Below, one piece after another: positions 1 to 7,991 of a stretch of DNA of 22,594 nt. Numbering within the stretch: the first letter of the stretch is position 1; every line of letters begins with the position of its first letter. Both the position numbers and the translations under genes were made by a program. The stretch comes from Flavobacterium sp. GTDB taxonomy: Bacteria > Bacteroidota > Bacteroidia > Flavobacteriales > Flavobacteriaceae. The notes beneath the pieces are model-generated. The model had not been told where the DNA came from. It worked only from the letters and a program-made list of their open reading frames with translations, and ran no database searches. The stretch spans positions 1 to 22,594 of the forward strand of contig JASLGC010000234.1 in assembly GCA_030150335.1 (NCBI GenBank), given 5' to 3'.

Positions 1-176
1 CCTTTGAATCCTGGTACAGCACCGTGGTCTCTAATATATTCTTCTGCTTTTTTATCTAATTCTAAAGTCGTTACTCCTGGCTTTAGTTCTGTTGTAAGCA
101 TACCCAATGTTTTGGAAACAAGTAGGGCACTTTGTCTCATCAACTCAATTTCTTCTGGAGTTTTTGGAATGATCAT
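1..176 (-). CDS. map: Type I methionine aminopeptidase, N-terminal part (cut by window edge)
   Basis: This is the first 58 codons of a gene that runs off the left edge of the window on the minus strand. The translation begins MIIPKTPEEIELMRQSA and continues to DHGAVPGFK, which matches the N-terminus of type I methionine aminopeptidases. These cytosolic dimetal enzymes remove the initiator Met from nascent proteins. The PKT.EEIE.MR opening and the GA.PGF segment are what I recognise; the metal ligands lie outside the window. The start ATG at 176-174 is the first in frame and lies about 22 bp downstream of a perfect TAnnTTTG box. The gene is divergent from the CoA-transferase-family gene at 337. 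Family identity is fairly sure; nothing can be said about the missing C-terminal part. Confidence 0.88.
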   Translation of the reverse strand, partial: MIIPKTPEEIELMRQSALLVSKTLGMLTTELKPGVTTLELDKKAEEYIRDHGAVPGFK

Positions 177-197
177 ACTTTAAATTTTTAAGTGATA

Positions 198-205
198 CAA
201 AATTA
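198..205 (-). promoter_or_regulatory. Bacteroidota -7 box upstream of map
   Basis: The minus strand reads TAATTTTG, a perfect match to TAnnTTTG, 22 bp upstream of the map start. No good TTTG -33 element lies at the expected 17-23 bp spacing; only a T-run around 223-229 is near. The call therefore rests on the -7 box alone. Confidence 0.45.
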
Positions 206-336
206 CGTTATTGCAGCGAATGAAAAAAATTAATAGAATTTGTTTTTTCTTGTACAATCAAATAGAAATACTTTAACTTAGCCTTCAATACAGTTTTAAA
301 TGTAAAAAGTTGATTTTTAATACACAGTAATTTATT

Positions 337-1608
337 ATGAAATATTCGTCGGCTCTTGAGGCTGCTAAGCTTGTTAAATCAGGAGATAGAATTTATGTGC
401 ACTCAGTGGCTTGTACTCCTAATTATTTAATTGATGCGATTGTAGCACGAGCGTCAGAACTTAGAAATGTAGAGTTTTGTCATATTCACACTTTAGGAAA
501 AGCGCCTTATGCTGACCCAAGTTTAAAAGATAGTTTTAGAGTTAATTCCTTTTTTATTGGTGGAAATGTTCGCCATACGATTAAAGCTGGAAATGGTACT
601 TATACACCTATTTTTTTAAGTGAACTTCCTGGTTTGTTTAGAAAAGGGTTGGTGCCATTAGATGTTGTTTTAATTCAGGTGTCAACGCCTGATGAACACG
701 GATTCTGCTCTCTTGGAGCATCTGCTGAAGCAACTCCTGCGGCTATTGAAAATGCAAAAATAGTTATCGCTCAAGTGAATAGTTTTATGCCAAGAACTTT
801 TGGAGATACTACAATTCACGTTTCTAATATTGATGTTTTAGTTGAACACAATACACCTATATTAACAGAGTATTCTGTGAATATTAGTGAAGAGGAGGAT
901 AAGATAGGAACATATATTGCTGAGCTTATTGAAGACGGAAGTACATTGCAAATGGGAATTGGTAATATTCCTGAGGCTGTATTGCAAAAACTAAAAAATC
1001 ACAAACACTTAGGTTTGCACACAGAGATGTTTGCTGATGGGGTGATTGATTTGATTGAGGCTGGTGCTTTAGATTGTTCGCAAACTGTGGCTAATAAAGG
1101 TAGAGCTGTTTCTACTTTCTTTGTTGGAACGGAGCGTATTTATAAATATTTGGACAACAATCCTTTCTTTATTTTGAAAGAGTGTTCTTATACTAACGAC
1201 CCTTTTATTATTAGACAAAATCCAAATGTTGTAGCAATTAACTCTGCGGTTGAAATTGATTTGACTGGACAGATTTGTGCTGATTCTATCGGACATAGTT
1301 TATATTCAGGTGTAGGTGGTCAGGTCGATTTTATGCGAGGTGCTGCAATGAGCCCAGGAGGGAAGGCAATTATTGCTATGTCTGCTACTACTAAAAAAGG
1401 AGCTAATAAGATTGTTCCATTCTTAAAAGAGGGAGCGGGAGTGGTTACTTCAAGAGCACATGCACAATATATAGTAACTGAATTTGGAGTTGCTGATTTA
1501 CGTGGTAAGTCAATTGACCAACGCGTTGAGGCTTTAGCGAATATTGCGCATCCAAACTTTAGAGAGGAAATAGTGCGTGAGTATTACAACCGAACGTTGA
1601 GTAAATAG
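337..1608 (+). CDS. Acetyl-CoA hydrolase/transferase family protein (4-hydroxybutyrate CoA-transferase-like)
   Basis: This 423-aa cytosolic protein belongs to the acetyl-CoA hydrolase/CoA-transferase family, which moves CoA between short acyl-CoAs and carboxylic acids through a glutamyl-CoA thioester. Features seen are MGIGNIPEAVL at about 206-216, LGLHTEMFADG at 225-235, GGQVDFMRGAA at 327-337, and EFGVADLRGKS at 382-392. Glu230 in the HTEM motif is the expected catalytic glutamate, by analogy with clostridial 4-hydroxybutyrate CoA-transferase. Length is normal for the family, and there is no signal peptide or membrane segment. The ATG at 337 is preceded by an A/T-rich leader with no Shine-Dalgarno. 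I see no convincing promoter; TACTTTAA at 269-276 is a poor -7 match. It is a single-gene unit, divergent from map and closed by the terminator at 1619-1656. The substrate (acetate, butyrate, succinate or 4-hydroxybutyrate) cannot be read from sequence or neighbours. Confidence 0.88.
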   Translation: MKYSSALEAAKLVKSGDRIYVHSVACTPNYLIDAIVARASELRNVEFCHIHTLGKAPYADPSLKDSFRVNSFFIGGNVRHTIKAGNGTYTPIFLSELPGLFRKGLVPLDVVLIQVSTPDEHGFCSLGASAEATPAAIENAKIVIAQVNSFMPRTFGDTTIHVSNIDVLVEHNTPILTEYSVNISEEEDKIGTYIAELIEDGSTLQMGIGNIPEAVLQKLKNHKHLGLHTEMFADGVIDLIEAGALDCSQTVANKGRAVSTFFVGTERIYKYLDNNPFFILKECSYTNDPFIIRQNPNVVAINSAVEIDLTGQICADSIGHSLYSGVGGQVDFMRGAAMSPGGKAIIAMSATTKKGANKIVPFLKEGAGVVTSRAHAQYIVTEFGVADLRGKSIDQRVEALANIAHPNFREEIVREYYNRTLSK

Positions 1609-1618
1609 AAAGTATATA

Positions 1619-1656
1619 AAATAAAAATAGCCACTATATAGTGGCTATTTTTATTT
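1619..1656. terminator. Bidirectional intrinsic terminator between the CoA-transferase gene and gpmI
   Basis: The core ATAGCCACTATATAGTGGCTAT is flanked by A-runs on the left and T-runs on the right, giving a perfect palindrome that extends outward through 1619-1656. It lies 10 nt after the stop of the plus-strand gene and 12 nt after the stop of gpmI on the minus strand. A U-tract follows in both directions, so it can serve both converging genes. Confidence 0.9.
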
Positions 1657-1668
1657 ATAAGTGATTCA

Positions 1669-3186
1669 TTAAACTAATGAATGTCTTGTCATTTCTTCTG
1701 GTTGTGGAACTCCCATCAACTTTAAGATTGTAGGTGCTAAATCTCCAAGTACACCGTGGTTTACTTCTTTGATGTCTTTGTCAACAATAATGATTGGCAC
1801 TGGATTAGTAGTATGCGCTGTATTTGGCGTACCATCAGGGTTAATCATTGTTTCGCAGTTACCGTGGTCTGCTAAGATAATTGTAGTGTAATTGTTTTCT
1901 AATGCAGTTGTTACTACTTCTTTTACGCATTCATCTACAGCTTCACACGCTTTGATAGCAGCAGACATAACGCCTGTATGTCCTACCATATCTCCGTTTG
2001 CAAAGTTTAAACATACGAAGTCAACATCTCCTTTTTTCAATTCAGGAACAAGGGCATCTTTTAAATCATACGCACTCATTTCTGGTTTAAGGTCATAAGT
2101 TGCCACTTTTGGAGAAGGACAAAGCAATCTTGTTTCTCCTTCAAATGGTACTTCACGTCCTCCTGAGAAGAAGAAAGTAACGTGTGGATATTTTTCTGTC
2201 TCTGCAATACGGATTTGTTTTTTACCGTGTTTTTCAAGAACTTCTCCTAAGGTATTTGTGATATTGTCTTTGTCGTAAACTACGTGTGTGTTTTTAAACG
2301 TATCATCGTAGTTTGTCAAAGTAACAAAGTACAACGGTAGTTTCTTCATGTCGTATTCTGGGTGGTCTTCTTGAGAAAGAACGTGAGTTAATTCACGACC
2401 TCTATCTGTACGGAAGTTGAAGAAGATAACCACATCATCAGCCTGAATTGTAGCTAATGGTTTGTCATTTCCATCTACCATAATTATTGGCTCGATGAAT
2501 TCGTCAGTTATATTATTAGCATAACTTTCTTCCATGCTTTTTAAAGCATCTGTAGAATGTGCGCCAGTTCCGTTTACTAATAAATGGTATGCTTTTGCAA
2601 CGCGTTCCCATCTTTTATCTCTGTCCATTGCGTAGTAACGACCAACGATTGACGCTAACTTAGCATTAGAAGATTGTAGGTGATTCTCTAATTGTTGTAC
2701 GTGTTTGATTCCCGATTTAGGGTCAACATCGCGTCCGTCTGTGAATGCGTGTACAAAGATGTCGTTTACACCAGCGTTATTTGCTGCATCTACTAAACCG
2801 TATAAGTGTTGTTCGTGAGAGTGAACACCACCATCAGAAAGCAATCCTAAGAAGTGAACTTTCTTGTTATTTTGTTTTGCGTATTCAAAAGCGTTCTTTA
2901 AAGCAGGCTCATTAGCGATAGTACCACTTTCAACAGCCATATTGATTTTAACCAAGTCTTGGTAAACAATTCTACCCGCACCTAAGTTCATGTGTCCAAC
3001 TTCTGAATTTCCCATTTGACCTGCTGGAAGTCCAACGTTAAGTCCGTCAGTTAAAACATAGGTATTTGGATATTGAGTATATAAGCTGTCTATAAAAGGA
3101 GTATTTGCGTGTTCGATGGCAGAAACTTTTGGGTCTTGTGTTTGTCCCCAGCCATCTAAAATCATTAAAATAACTTTTTTATTCAT
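1669..3186 (-). CDS. gpmI: 2,3-bisphosphoglycerate-independent phosphoglycerate mutase
   Basis: This glycolytic enzyme interconverts 3- and 2-phosphoglycerate. It is a cytosolic two-Mn2+ enzyme of the alkaline phosphatase superfamily. Motifs in order are ILDGWG (metal-binding Asp11), MGNSEVGHMNLGAGR with phosphoserine nucleophile Ser61, FTDGRDVDP, FNFRTDRGREL, CPSPKVATYDL.PEMSA, NFANGDMVGHTG, ADHGNCE and AHTTNPVP. All are the conserved metal and substrate motifs of the family. I start it at the ATG at 3186, giving 505 aa, the usual family length. The frame stays open to an ATG at 3222, but that would add 12 residues before the first strand. It would also place the start codon inside the TAAATTTG -7 box at 3227-3220, so it is very unlikely. 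The gene stands alone, with its own promoter and terminator. Confidence 0.96.
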   Translation of the reverse strand: MNKKVILMILDGWGQTQDPKVSAIEHANTPFIDSLYTQYPNTYVLTDGLNVGLPAGQMGNSEVGHMNLGAGRIVYQDLVKINMAVESGTIANEPALKNAFEYAKQNNKKVHFLGLLSDGGVHSHEQHLYGLVDAANNAGVNDIFVHAFTDGRDVDPKSGIKHVQQLENHLQSSNAKLASIVGRYYAMDRDKRWERVAKAYHLLVNGTGAHSTDALKSMEESYANNITDEFIEPIIMVDGNDKPLATIQADDVVIFFNFRTDRGRELTHVLSQEDHPEYDMKKLPLYFVTLTNYDDTFKNTHVVYDKDNITNTLGEVLEKHGKKQIRIAETEKYPHVTFFFSGGREVPFEGETRLLCPSPKVATYDLKPEMSAYDLKDALVPELKKGDVDFVCLNFANGDMVGHTGVMSAAIKACEAVDECVKEVVTTALENNYTTIILADHGNCETMINPDGTPNTAHTTNPVPIIIVDKDIKEVNHGVLGDLAPTILKLMGVPQPEEMTRHSLV

Positions 3187-3219
3187 GATAAAAATATTTA
3201 GTACTAATGTTGTGTTAGA

Positions 3220-3227
3220 CAAATTTA
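3220..3227 (-). promoter_or_regulatory. Bacteroidota -7 box of gpmI
   Basis: The minus strand reads TAAATTTG, a perfect TAnnTTTG, 34 bp upstream of the ATG at 3186. A start site 5-7 bp downstream would give a leader of about 27 nt. No clear -33 TTTG at proper spacing was seen. The same octamer recurs upstream of two other minus-strand genes in the window. Confidence 0.5.
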
Positions 3228-3288
3228 CGCATACTTCTTCAAAAGATTAAAAATTAACTTTTAAAAAACTGAAAAAGGATGACTAATG

Positions 3289-3319
3289 TTTGAAAAGGAC
3301 TATGTAAACAATATTTTTT
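3289..3319 (+). promoter_or_regulatory. Candidate promoter of the YkuD_2 L,D-transpeptidase gene
   Basis: TTTG at 3289-3292 is followed after 19 bp by TATTTTTT at 3312-3319, which matches TTTG-N19-TAnnTTTG except for the last base. It is about 57 bp upstream of the ATG at 3377. The T-rich context makes chance matches easy. Confidence 0.38.
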
Positions 3320-3376
3320 TTTCTATTTTTACAATTCTTAAAAATGAATGTTAAATACTATTAATGAATGTGTTAA

Positions 3377-4111
3377 ATGAAAAAGGGAAGGTTTTGTTGC
3401 AGTTTGTTTGCAATTATGTTATGTGTGAGTATTGGAGGTAGTAGTACTATAAATGCCGCAAAAAGCAATAGAGTTAATTTAACATATAAGATTGAAGATT
3501 CTAAGGAATCAAGTTTTGAAGCGAAAGCGAATTCTCTGTTTTCAACTTTGGACTTGAAAAGTTTTGAAGCTCCTTCTCAAAATGTTTTTACAAAAGCATT
3601 AAAGGGATATTATAAGTTAGCTGAGTCTGGGAAAATTAAAAATGAAAAACTTACGATAGTCGATTTTAGCCTTTCTTCATCGGTTCCTCGTTTATGGGTG
3701 ATTGATTTGAAAGAAAAAGCAGTGATATTACAATCGTATGTAGCACATGGAAAGAAGACGGGGGATGAGTATGCTACGGTTTTTTCTAATCGTGAGAACT
3801 CTCATATGAGTAGCCTTGGTTTTTATAGCACAGGTGAAACATACAATGGGAGAAATGGTTTTTCACTTCGTTTGGATGGTTTAGAATCGGGAATCAATGA
3901 CAATGCTCGTAAGCGTGCTATTGTTATACACGGTGCGGATTACGCTTCTCAAAAGCTTGTAGATGCGCAAGGGCGTTTAGGCCGTAGTTATGGTTGTCCT
4001 GCAGTGCCTCAAGAGGTAAATAAAGAATTGATTGAATTAATAAAAGATAAGTCTTGTTTATTCATTTATTATCCAAGTAACGATTATACAAATCGCTCTA
4101 AGCTTGTTTAA
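3377..4111 (+). CDS. Secreted murein L,D-transpeptidase catalytic-domain protein (YkuD_2 type)
   Basis: This 244-aa exported protein begins MKKGRFCCSLFAIMLCVSIG, a Sec signal peptide with probable cleavage near INAA at about 25-28. The catalytic part holds VIHGADYAS (His185) and GRLGRSYGCPAVP (Ser204, Cys207). That is the His...S.GC signature of L,D-transpeptidases in the form used by the YkuD_2 family, not the SGCVR form of classical YkuD enzymes. Such enzymes act in the periplasm on peptidoglycan peptide stems, forming 3-3 cross-links or related exchanges. The segment RLWVIDL at 105-111 is the usual entry strand of the domain. It converges on a second, unrelated-subfamily L,D-transpeptidase with one shared terminator between them. 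The ATG at 3377 gives a complete signal peptide. Fold and class are well supported; the exact reaction is inferred. Confidence 0.85.
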   Translation: MKKGRFCCSLFAIMLCVSIGGSSTINAAKSNRVNLTYKIEDSKESSFEAKANSLFSTLDLKSFEAPSQNVFTKALKGYYKLAESGKIKNEKLTIVDFSLSSSVPRLWVIDLKEKAVILQSYVAHGKKTGDEYATVFSNRENSHMSSLGFYSTGETYNGRNGFSLRLDGLESGINDNARKRAIVIHGADYASQKLVDAQGRLGRSYGCPAVPQEVNKELIELIKDKSCLFIYYPSNDYTNRSKLV

Positions 4112-4131
4112 TAACTAACGTGATTATAGAC

Positions 4132-4176
4132 AACAAAGAAGCCCATTGCTCTAATAGAACAATGGGCTTCTTTGTT
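4132..4176. terminator. Bidirectional intrinsic terminator between the two L,D-transpeptidase genes
   Basis: The arms AACAAAGAAGCCCATTG (4132-4148) and CAATGGGCTTCTTTGTT (4160-4176) pair perfectly over 17 bp with an 11-nt loop. The hairpin sits 20 nt after the plus-strand stop and 30 nt after the minus-strand stop. The outer A/T part supplies U-rich tails on either strand. Confidence 0.88.
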
Positions 4177-4206
4177 TATTGTCATATCAAGTTTGTACTA
4201 AACTGA

Positions 4207-5799
4207 TTAATTTATTTTTTGATATAAATCCTTATCAAAGCCATAAACATCTTTAAACTTGGTAATGCGTCCTTGATTGTCTATTTGAATAGTCCAATAC
4301 AATTGGTGGATTGCAATTCCTGTTTTATTTGTAGATATGTTTTTAGTCTTTTCAGATTTTAAAATATTGTCAATCTCATCTTTAGATATTTCGTTTTCTT
4401 GTACATTGAAAATAAACTGAGCTAAATCAAATGGGTCTTGTACACGTACACAACCAGAACTTAAATTACGAGAATCCCTGTTGAAGTAAGCTTTATTTGG
4501 TGTGTCGTGAAGGTACACAGCGTGATTGTTGTCAAACATAAATTTCACTCTACCTAAAGTATTACCTACACCTCCTTTTTGAACATATCTATAAGAGCTT
4601 GCTTTCGATGAGTCCCAATTAGCCGGGTCAACAGATTTTCCTGTTTTTTTGTCGTAGATAGTGAAGTTTCTACTGCTGAAATAACTTGTGTTACTCGCTG
4701 CTTTTGGCACTAAATCATTCTTTAAAATAGTAGGTGGTACTGTCCATGTTGGATTGATAACTACTGTTTTTAATACAGAAGATAGAATAGGTGTCTTTCT
4801 TGCAGTAGTACCTACGATAACTTTGTGCTTTTTAATTGTATCTCCATGTGTAACCGCAACAAGGCTAAAGTCTGCAATATTAATCAAGATATAGTTTTCT
4901 CCTAAATCTCTTGGAAACCATCTCCAACGTTCAAGGTTATTGACCAATAATTGTTTGATAGATTCTTCTTCATTTGAGATGGCATCTATTGTTTTCTTGT
5001 TTATTATTCCTGTTTCAGGTAATTTATTATTTTTTTGAAACTTTTTTATACTGGCAATAATTTCTTTGTTGTTGATATCATTCAATCCCAAAGAATCTGG
5101 GTAATAGTCAAGAAATACTAAGTGTTTTTTAATGTTGTTAAGCCCAATAACGGTGTCATTCACTTTTGAATTCGAAGTAGCAGTTACTTTTAAAGTGTCT
5201 TTTTGTAAATTATAGAAATTAATAAGTTTACCTCTCAGGCTGTTATACATACTTGACGGAGAACGCACACTGTCAAAGCTCGTGTACACTTCTTGATTCT
5301 GTAATGCTACGAGCATTGTCGTAGGCGTATTAATCTCTTTTTTATCAATATCCCAATCATTGTATAATCTACGTGGATTTAGGACACCATTAAAAAGTTT
5401 TTGAATAGCATTTGTATATGCTTTTGTGTAAAGAAAGTCAGCTTCAATTTTTAAACTATCAGATAGTTCCGCGTATCCATCATTTAAAGACGAAAGCTTA
5501 TCTATTTCTTGGTTTTTTACTTTGATACCATCAAGGTAAGATTCATTTAGCGCTTGTAGTAATTGCGTTCTGTTTTCTTTGTTAGACCACCCAATTTTAA
5601 AGTCATTTGCTTGGTAGAAATGCTGTAAGTCTTTAGGTAGATTCGCAAGTCTTAGTGAATCTATATTGATTGAAGCCCTGTCTTCAAGAGGGTTTGCTTG
5701 TATTGAATCGCTATATACCACTTGCGTAGGCATTGCATCAAATTTTTTGCATGACATTAATAAAAATGTTGCTAAAAAACTCAGTAATATTTGTTTCAT
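4207..5799 (-). CDS. L,D-transpeptidase lipoprotein, YcbB/LdtD-like with peptidoglycan-binding domain
   Basis: This 530-aa periplasmic lipoprotein starts MKQILLSFLATFLLMSCKK, with lipobox LMSC and acylated Cys17. The N-terminal two fifths is the scaffold region typical of YcbB-type enzymes. A peptidoglycan-binding domain lies around 248-274 (IKKFQKNNKLPETG). The YkuD catalytic domain runs from about 303 to 465, with NPTWTVPP at 349-356, YLHDTP (His431) and NLSSGCVRV (Cys450). The C-terminal DVYGFDKDLY segment is also a family hallmark. It makes 3-3 cross-links in peptidoglycan. The frame is open to an ATG at 5937, but the 46 extra residues are not signal-like and would destroy the lipoprotein N-terminus. 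They would also run through the -7 box at 5825-5818, so I start at 5799. The gene is divergent from the TonB-dependent receptor. Confidence 0.92.
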   Translation of the reverse strand: MKQILLSFLATFLLMSCKKFDAMPTQVVYSDSIQANPLEDRASINIDSLRLANLPKDLQHFYQANDFKIGWSNKENRTQLLQALNESYLDGIKVKNQEIDKLSSLNDGYAELSDSLKIEADFLYTKAYTNAIQKLFNGVLNPRRLYNDWDIDKKEINTPTTMLVALQNQEVYTSFDSVRSPSSMYNSLRGKLINFYNLQKDTLKVTATSNSKVNDTVIGLNNIKKHLVFLDYYPDSLGLNDINNKEIIASIKKFQKNNKLPETGIINKKTIDAISNEEESIKQLLVNNLERWRWFPRDLGENYILINIADFSLVAVTHGDTIKKHKVIVGTTARKTPILSSVLKTVVINPTWTVPPTILKNDLVPKAASNTSYFSSRNFTIYDKKTGKSVDPANWDSSKASSYRYVQKGGVGNTLGRVKFMFDNNHAVYLHDTPNKAYFNRDSRNLSSGCVRVQDPFDLAQFIFNVQENEISKDEIDNILKSEKTKNISTNKTGIAIHQLYWTIQIDNQGRITKFKDVYGFDKDLYQKIN

Positions 5800-5817
5800 A
5801 ACAGAGGATATATGCTG

Positions 5818-5825
5818 CAAATTTA
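5818..5825 (-). promoter_or_regulatory. Bacteroidota -7 box of the YcbB-like L,D-transpeptidase gene
   Basis: The minus strand reads TAAATTTG, a perfect TAnnTTTG and identical to the gpmI box, 19 bp upstream of the chosen ATG at 5799. No clear -33 element was found. It supports the shorter start over the ATG at 5937. Confidence 0.48.
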
Positions 5826-5896
5826 CTTGATTTTTCAAAAAGGAACTATTTTTTAAATTAAAATTGCTAATTATCAGTAGTTTGTTGTGTTTATAG

Positions 5897-5946
5897 CCGG
5901 ACTGCTCTCTATTTTGAAACCGGACTATCTTAATCATTTTAGATAG
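5897..5946. promoter_or_regulatory. Operator-like repeats upstream of the TonB-dependent receptor
   Basis: Two copies of CCGGACT (5897-5903 and 5920-5926) lie 23 bp apart. The second overlaps an inverted repeat CTATCT-N10-AGATAG (5925-5930 and 5941-5946) that ends 4 bp before the receptor's -7 box. GC-rich heptamers stand out in this AT-rich intergenic region. The position over the -33 region suggests a binding site for an unknown regulator; this is inference. Confidence 0.35.
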
Positions 5947-5949
5947 GGA

Positions 5950-5957
5950 TAATTTTG
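5950..5957 (+). promoter_or_regulatory. Bacteroidota -7 box of the TonB-dependent receptor gene
   Basis: TAATTTTG is a perfect TAnnTTTG, 17 bp upstream of the ATG at 5975, so the leader would be very short. The -33 element is weak: TTA at 5930-5932 is at 17-bp spacing. That would be consistent with dependence on an activator bound at the repeats just upstream. Confidence 0.45.
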
Positions 5958-5974
5958 GGAAAAATTATATTAAA

Positions 5975-7855
5975 ATGGTTAAGAGAAGTGTTCTTTTATC
6001 ACTGATGCTTTCAGCTATTTCGGGTGTTTATGCACAAGAGAAAACGACAAGTGAAAATCAAATTACTAATAATATCGAAGAGATTGTTATTTACAACCAA
6101 CGTTTACAACTTCCAAGTTCGTTGAAGAATAGAAATATTACTATTCTAAGTAAAGAACAAATTAAACAACTTCCTGTTTCTTCAGTAAACGAATTACTTA
6201 GCTATGCAGCTGGTGTAGATTTACGTCAACGTGGACCTTTTGGAACACAAGCAGATTTAAGTATTGACGGTGGTAGTTTTGAACAAAACTTATTATTGTT
6301 AAACGGTCAGAAGTTAACTGACCCACAAACAGGACACAATGCCTTGAATATTCCAGTTCCTTTAGAGGCGATTGAAAGAGTAGAGATTTTACGTGGACCA
6401 TCCGCTCGTTTATATGGGGTGAATAGTTTGACAGGTGTTGTTAATATCGTAACTAAAAATCCTTCTAAAGATGGTGTGTTTGCACATGTTTACGGAGGTA
6501 CAAGTTTTAAGAAAGACAAAGAGGACGACCACGGCGATATGTTTAATAGTAGAGGTGTTCAAGTAGGTGGGACTGTGATTAAGAAAAAACACAACCACAT
6601 GCTTTTTGGAACACATGATTCAGGTAATGGATACCGCTATAATACGGCGTTTCACAATAATAAAGTTTTCTATCAAGGGAATATTGTTCCAAATGAAAAC
6701 AACTCTATTATGGTGTTAGGAGGGTATGCGAGAAGTTCGTTTGGTGCAAATGGTTTCTATGCGGCTCCTGGAGATAAAAACTCTAAAGAAATTGTTAGTA
6801 CTACATTCGCTAACTTTAGTTCTAAACACCGCTTGAGTGATAAGTTCTTATTATCGCCAAGTGTTGCGTACCGTTATAACTTTGACGATTACCAATATTT
6901 TAGACATAAACTTGATGTAGCACGTAGTAGACACTATACACATGCTATTACTGCAGATGTAAAAGGGCAATATGACGTTGACTTTGGTAAGTTTAATGTA
7001 GGTGCTGAAATGAGATATGAGGAGATTAACTCTACAAATATTGGAGATCACAGTAAGAGTAATTATGGATTCTTTGCTGAGTTCCAACGTGAGTTTTTCA
7101 ATAGCTTAGACATTAATGTTGGGGCGTATGTGAATTACAATACGCAATACGGATGGCAAGTATTTCCAGGAATTGATATGAGTTATGCCTTTAACTCTAA
7201 TTGGAAAGCAGTATTTAGTGCAGGAACAAGCCAACGCTTACCGTCATTTACTGATTTATATTTAAATCAAAGACCAGGTAATGTTGGGAATCCTAATTTA
7301 GACCCAGAGAAAGCATACCAAGTAGAAGGGGGAGCGAAGTATATTAAAGATGGATTCTCTGCTGAGGCATTTGTATTCTATCGTGATATTGATGAGTTTA
7401 TTCACTGGGTGCGTTCAGATATTTCTCAGCCATACGAACCGGTTAATGCAGCTAAGAATAAAACAACAGGATTTAATACTACATTCAAATATGCTTTTGG
7501 AAATGAAATATCTCAATGGAATCTTGGTTTAGCTTATACTTATTTGTCTCCAAAACTTGAGAATAGAGCAGAGAATAAAATTTCTAAATATTCTGCAGAA
7601 GCTTTAAAGCACCAAGTTGTTGGAACGATTAATTACAAGTATAAAAACTTTAGTACAGCTTTTGTAAATCGTTTTAATGACCGATTAAGTTATAAGAGTT
7701 ATTGGGTTAATGATGTTAGGGTGAGTTATACAATGGATAAATTCAATGTATATGTTGATGCTCAAAATATCTTCAATACAACTTATAATGAGGCAGGAGT
7801 AGTGCCAATGCCTGGAAGATGGATTACTTTAGGAGTAAAATTTAATGGACTTTAA
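5975..7855 (+). CDS. TonB-dependent outer-membrane receptor (small, BtuB/CirA-like)
   Basis: This 626-aa outer-membrane receptor takes up a scarce ligand using TonB-ExbBD energy. The signal peptide is MVKRSVLLSLMLSAISGVYA (1-20). A TonB-box-like EEIVI lies at 35-39. The plug domain runs to about residue 165, with SVNELLSYAAGVDLRQRG, LLLNGQKL and AIERVEILRGPSARLYG, followed by TGVVNIVTK. The rest is a 22-strand-type barrel ending in YNEAGVVPMPGRWITLGVKF. It lacks the carboxypeptidase-like N-terminal domain and SusD partner of glycan (SusC) receptors. That points to a metal complex, cobalamin or siderophore-type ligand, but the ligand cannot be named. No cobalamin riboswitch is visible in the 175-bp upstream region. 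It is a single-gene unit with its own terminator at 7887-7919. Confidence 0.92.
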   Translation: MVKRSVLLSLMLSAISGVYAQEKTTSENQITNNIEEIVIYNQRLQLPSSLKNRNITILSKEQIKQLPVSSVNELLSYAAGVDLRQRGPFGTQADLSIDGGSFEQNLLLLNGQKLTDPQTGHNALNIPVPLEAIERVEILRGPSARLYGVNSLTGVVNIVTKNPSKDGVFAHVYGGTSFKKDKEDDHGDMFNSRGVQVGGTVIKKKHNHMLFGTHDSGNGYRYNTAFHNNKVFYQGNIVPNENNSIMVLGGYARSSFGANGFYAAPGDKNSKEIVSTTFANFSSKHRLSDKFLLSPSVAYRYNFDDYQYFRHKLDVARSRHYTHAITADVKGQYDVDFGKFNVGAEMRYEEINSTNIGDHSKSNYGFFAEFQREFFNSLDINVGAYVNYNTQYGWQVFPGIDMSYAFNSNWKAVFSAGTSQRLPSFTDLYLNQRPGNVGNPNLDPEKAYQVEGGAKYIKDGFSAEAFVFYRDIDEFIHWVRSDISQPYEPVNAAKNKTTGFNTTFKYAFGNEISQWNLGLAYTYLSPKLENRAENKISKYSAEALKHQVVGTINYKYKNFSTAFVNRFNDRLSYKSYWVNDVRVSYTMDKFNVYVDAQNIFNTTYNEAGVVPMPGRWITLGVKFNGL

Positions 7856-7886
7856 GGCGATTAGCTGAGTGATAATAATTGTAATG

Positions 7887-7919
7887 AAAAGCACTCTTGT
7901 TAATGACAAGAGTGCTTTT
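7887..7919 (+). terminator. Intrinsic terminator of the TonB-dependent receptor gene
   Basis: AAAAGCACTCTTGT (7887-7900) and ACAAGAGTGCTTTT (7906-7919) form a perfect 14-bp stem with a 5-nt loop, 31 nt after the stop codon and followed by CTGTTTT. Confidence 0.88.
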
Positions 7920-7991
7920 CTGTTTTATAATAAGGGCTACTTGATTAGATGCGATTAGTTAGTGGAGGAGCAATACTCAATTAGCAAACAA

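Noticed and set aside
5800..5974. Cobalamin or other riboswitch upstream of the BtuB-like TonB receptor
   Set aside because: The region is only 175 bp, is shared with a divergent gene, shows no B12-box-like sequence or multi-stem fold, and has a -7 box only 17 bp before the start, leaving no room for a leader RNA.
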